Assembly (NCBI GenBank): GCA_029932545.1 | Contig: JAOZPW010000085.1 | Span: forward strand, 1-8,902 | DNA: 8,902 nt | Source: Thermoanaerobaculales bacterium | GTDB taxonomy: Bacteria > Acidobacteriota > Thermoanaerobaculia > Thermoanaerobaculales > Sulfomarinibacteraceae | Reading direction: 5' to 3' | In this document: piece after piece, positions 7,314 to 8,902 of the stretch | How the letters are laid out: every line of letters begins with the position of its first letter | How positions within the stretch are numbered: position 1 is the first letter of the stretch | Notes under the pieces: model-generated | Told to the model about the DNA's origin: nothing | Databases searched by the model: none | What the model saw: only the letters and a program-made list of their open reading frames with translations | Program-made: the position numbers and the translations under genes

Positions 7314-7660
7314 TCGAGCGCTCCCCTCCGCCAGGCATAGATATATCCGACCAGTAGAATGGCCAGGAAGACCACCATTTCGATAAAACCGAACAGGGCC
7401 AACCGTTCAAAGGACACAGCCCACGGAAAGAGAAAAATCGTCTCAACGTCGAAGATGACGAAGAGGACCGCAATCAGGTAGTAGCGAATGGAGAACCGGG
7501 TATCGAAGGCCGTCGTCGACGTCTTGACGCCGCACTCGTAGGGTTCAGCCTTGACCGGATCCGGCGCCCCCGCCCGTACGACCTTCGCCATCAACAGGGC
7601 GATGATCGGAAACGAGATCGCTACCAGGGTGTAGACCAAAATTGGGACGTAGTGTTCCAC
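7304..7660 (-). CDS. nuoA: NADH-quinone oxidoreductase subunit A
   Basis: This is a three-helix membrane subunit of complex I, next to NuoH and NuoJ, and the first gene of the operon. I start it at GTG 7660, giving 118 residues, the family norm, because an excellent GGAGGAGGAG ribosome site lies 4 bases upstream. The open frame continues to an ATG at 7705, but that would add 15 atypical residues and would place the start upstream of the predicted transcription start. Visible motifs are the loop KAEPYECGV (37-45), whose cysteine is a redox- and conformation-sensitive position in the family, and FVIFDVETIFLFPWA (67-81) with Asp71 and Glu73 in the second helix. The third helix contains Glu94. 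The C-terminus RRGALEWA is typical. The last 10 bases are shared with nuoB. Confidence 0.97.
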   Translation of the reverse strand: MEHYVPILVYTLVAISFPIIALLMAKVVRAGAPDPVKAEPYECGVKTSTTAFDTRFSIRYYLIAVLFVIFDVETIFLFPWAVSFERLALFGFIEMVVFLAILLVGYIYAWRRGALEWA

Positions 7661-7664
7661 AACG

Positions 7665-7674
7665 CTCCTCCTCC
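7665..7674 (-). promoter_or_regulatory. Strong ribosome binding site that fixes the nuoA GTG start
   Basis: The minus strand reads GGAGGAGGAG here, followed by CGTT and the GTG start codon at 7660-7658. It contains two overlapping near-perfect Shine-Dalgarno cores. This is the best ribosome site in the window and is the main reason for choosing a GTG start over the upstream ATG at 7705. Confidence 0.85.
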
Positions 7675-7678
7675 AAGA

Positions 7679-7700
7679 CCGGCACATTCTATAAGGCCGG
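7679..7700. repeat. Short inverted repeat bracketing the nuo -10 box
   Basis: CCGGC (7679-7683) and GCCGG (7696-7700) form 5-base perfect inverted arms around a 12-base centre that contains the predicted -10 hexamer (7686-7691). Such placement would suit a repressor operator, but 5-base arms in GC-rich DNA also arise by chance, so the regulatory reading is only a suggestion. Confidence 0.3.
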
Positions 7701-7713
7701 CTCAACTTGTCAA
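7686..7713 (-). promoter_or_regulatory. Predicted sigma-70-type promoter of the nuo operon
   Basis: Read on the minus strand, bases 7713-7708 spell TTGACA, a perfect -35 box. After a 16-base spacer, bases 7691-7686 spell TAGAAT, five of six matches to the -10 consensus. Transcription would begin near 7679-7680 at a G, giving a leader of roughly 20 bases that holds only the nuoA ribosome site. The spacer is one base shorter than ideal. The position directly ahead of nuoA, the only sizeable gap on the minus strand in this window, supports it as the operon promoter. This is a motif reading and has not been mapped. Confidence 0.72.
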
Positions 7714-7725
7714 TCTATTCACAAG
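7706..7725. repeat. Short inverted repeat overlapping the nuo -35 box
   Basis: CTTGT (7706-7710) and ACAAG (7721-7725) are perfect 5-base inverted arms separated by 10 bases. The centre-to-centre spacing is about 15 bases, between one and two helical turns. The left arm overlaps the predicted -35 hexamer of the nuo promoter. It could be an operator for a dimeric regulator, but the short arms make this weak evidence. Confidence 0.3.
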
Positions 7726-7814
7726 CTGAAATTGATTCTCGAATCGGTCCGGGACGCGGTAAGATGAGATTGGCGCACGCCGTTACAGAGAATTTGACGG
7801 GCGTGGTTGGAGCC

Positions 7815-7822
7815 GGGGAGGG
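7815..7822 (+). promoter_or_regulatory. Ribosome binding site that fixes the start of the GNAT-like gene
   Basis: GGGGAGGG lies 4 bases before the ATG at 7827 and includes a GGAGG core five bases from it. In-frame starts further upstream (ATG at 7764, TTG at 7707) lack a comparable site, so this sets the chosen start. Confidence 0.75.
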
Positions 7823-7826
7823 TCGT

Positions 7827-8864
7827 ATGAGCGAAATCCGAATAGTGTCCTTTTCACAGAAAGAAGAGCCGGTTGACGATTTTTTCACTGTGCCCCAGCG
7901 CATCGAAGGGTTGACCGACGGTCAGGCCAAGGCCGAGCAGGCGGGCACACGGGCCCTCCTCGTGCCGACCAACACCTATTTCCGCACCGGTGACAGCAGG
8001 GCCTTCGTGGCGTATCGTGACGACAGGCCGGTCGGGCGCCTGTGTGCCTTTCATAATAAAGAGACGGTCGATCTACTTGGCCCCATCGGCCTGGTCGGTC
8101 TTTTCACCTGCGAGGACGACAGAACTGCAGCCCGCACCCTGGTCGATGCCGCGGCAGACTGGTGCAAGGCACTCGGGCTCAAGAGCCTCAGGGGACCGAT
8201 GGCCGGCGACATCTGGCATCGTTGGCGTTTCATGACCGACGGCTTCGACACACCGCCGTTCCCCGGCGAGCCACGCCAACCGAAGTACTACCCTGAGCTG
8301 TTCATTGCCTGCGGTTTCAATCGCGTACGGACCTTTTCGACCAAGCGCATCACCGATATCGAGGCGCAGATGGCCCGATTGAAGACCTCGCGTGATCTCA
8401 ATCGGAAACGCGGCTACACCTTCCGTAACTTCGACACCTCAAACTGGCAGGAGGACATTGAGAGTCTCCACGAGTTGTGCCAACACTCCTTCGCTTCCAA
8501 CTGGGGCGTAACGCCAATCGCCTTCGAGGAATTTTCAGACATTTACAACCGCTGGCTGACCCGCGTCGGCGCCGGCCAGATTTTGCTGGCATTGGACCCT
8601 GAAAAGAAGGTCGTCGGCCTGGGTCTCGCCGTCGCAGCTCCGTCAGACACCCTCAACATCCGGACCCTGGCGGTCCTCCCGGGACAACACGGTTACGGCC
8701 TGGGACGGGCAATCGTGGCAGAGCTTTACCAACGGGCACTCGATGCCGGGCAGACAGTCGTCCAGCACTGCCTGATGGGCCCGGACGCCCCACCCCAACG
8801 CTGGGACGGAGGCCAGGCCCAGGTCACTCGAGAGTACGCGATGTTTGAGAGAGGAATTGAGTAA
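7827..8864 (+). CDS. Large two-domain GNAT-like acyltransferase of unknown substrate
   Basis: This 345-residue soluble protein is transcribed away from the nuo operon. The N-terminal half matches a conserved bacterial family of about 370-390 residues (E. coli YghO is, as far as I recall, a distant relative). It has an early YRDDRPVGRLCAF strand pair (63-75), GLFTCEDDRTAARTLVDAAA (91-110), and GP...DGFDTPPF (123-145) followed by QPKYYPELFIACGF (151-164). The C-terminal half has a GNAT-type acetyl-CoA loop, TLAVLPGQHGYGLGRAIVAE (280-299), fitting Q/R-x-x-G-x-G/A, and ends REYAMFERGIE, where many GNATs end. The segment DIWHRWRF (128-135) replaces the Asn/Ser-rich stretch I recall from relatives. 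No signal peptide or membrane helix is seen. The acceptor substrate is unknown, and the neighbouring nuo genes give no clear hint. Confidence 0.8.
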   Translation: MSEIRIVSFSQKEEPVDDFFTVPQRIEGLTDGQAKAEQAGTRALLVPTNTYFRTGDSRAFVAYRDDRPVGRLCAFHNKETVDLLGPIGLVGLFTCEDDRTAARTLVDAAADWCKALGLKSLRGPMAGDIWHRWRFMTDGFDTPPFPGEPRQPKYYPELFIACGFNRVRTFSTKRITDIEAQMARLKTSRDLNRKRGYTFRNFDTSNWQEDIESLHELCQHSFASNWGVTPIAFEEFSDIYNRWLTRVGAGQILLALDPEKKVVGLGLAVAAPSDTLNIRTLAVLPGQHGYGLGRAIVAELYQRALDAGQTVVQHCLMGPDAPPQRWDGGQAQVTREYAMFERGIE

Positions 8865-8902
8865 GCGAGGAGCGCGTACCGGATTGGCCCCTGGGATTCG
8901 CG
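8865..8902. other. Unassigned 38-base tail at the right edge
   Basis: I see no terminator hairpin with a T run and no convincing start codon with a ribosome site. A TTG at 8857, overlapping the end of the preceding gene, opens a frame that stays open to the edge (15 codons), but a GGA only one base upstream is too close to be a normal ribosome site. It could be the start of a co-transcribed gene, but the evidence is too thin to call. Confidence 0.4.

Noticed and set aside
7661..7705. Longer NuoA start at ATG 7705
   Set aside because: It adds 15 residues absent from the family, lies upstream of the predicted transcription start, and ignores the strong GGAGGAGGAG site ahead of GTG 7660.
7707..7826. 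Longer start of the GNAT-like gene at TTG 7707 or ATG 7764
   Set aside because: The frame is open but no comparable ribosome site precedes either codon, and the extra residues do not resemble the family. ATG 7827 has GGGGAGGG four bases upstream.
1..8902. Search for mobile elements, CRISPR arrays, RNA genes, frameshifts or a novel defence-type system
   Set aside because: Nearly all bases lie in intact, recognisable complex I genes or the GNAT-like gene. I saw no terminal inverted repeats, no regularly spaced repeats, no tRNA- or rRNA-like sequence and no interrupted frames.

Overview
The window holds most of a bacterial respiratory complex I (NADH-quinone oxidoreductase type) operon on the minus strand, plus one divergently transcribed gene on the plus strand. 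In transcription order, from 7660 down to the left edge, the operon reads nuoA, nuoB, nuoC, nuoD, nuoH, nuoI, nuoJ, nuoK, nuoL and the first 124 codons of nuoM, which runs off the window at base 1. Every subunit is intact where visible and keeps its diagnostic residues: the four N2-cluster cysteines of NuoB, the eight Fe-S cysteines of NuoI, the membrane glutamates of NuoK and NuoL, and the HPATHG motif of NuoD.

The genes are packed with overlaps or gaps of at most 15 bases, so this is one translationally coupled transcription unit. A near-consensus sigma-70-type promoter (TTGACA, 16-base spacer, TAGAAT) lies just upstream of nuoA and gives a leader of only about 20 bases.

The main feature is what is missing. 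nuoD is followed by nuoH after 6 bases, so the usual nuoE, nuoF and nuoG, which encode the NADH-oxidising module, are not in their normal place. This is the eleven-subunit layout known from Bacillus, archaea, chloroplasts/cyanobacteria and various other bacteria. Either nuoEFG lie elsewhere in the genome or the complex takes electrons from another donor such as ferredoxin. Two details bear on this: NuoC has an alanine/lysine-rich N-terminal extension, and NuoI has a charged lysine-rich insertion between its two Fe-S motifs.

On the plus strand from 7827 is a 345-residue protein of the large two-domain GNAT-like acyltransferase class. It shares the intergenic region with nuoA but has no obvious functional link to it. 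The final 38 bases after its stop hold nothing I can assign.

The moderately high GC content, GTG and ATG starts with Shine-Dalgarno sites, and the separate nuoB, nuoC and nuoD genes indicate a bacterium. The NuoI and NuoB sequences look broadly like those of deltaproteobacterial-type lineages, but I cannot assign a taxon. I found no mobile elements, CRISPR arrays, RNA genes or pseudogenes, and no clearly novel system. The region is mainly well-preserved core energy metabolism.
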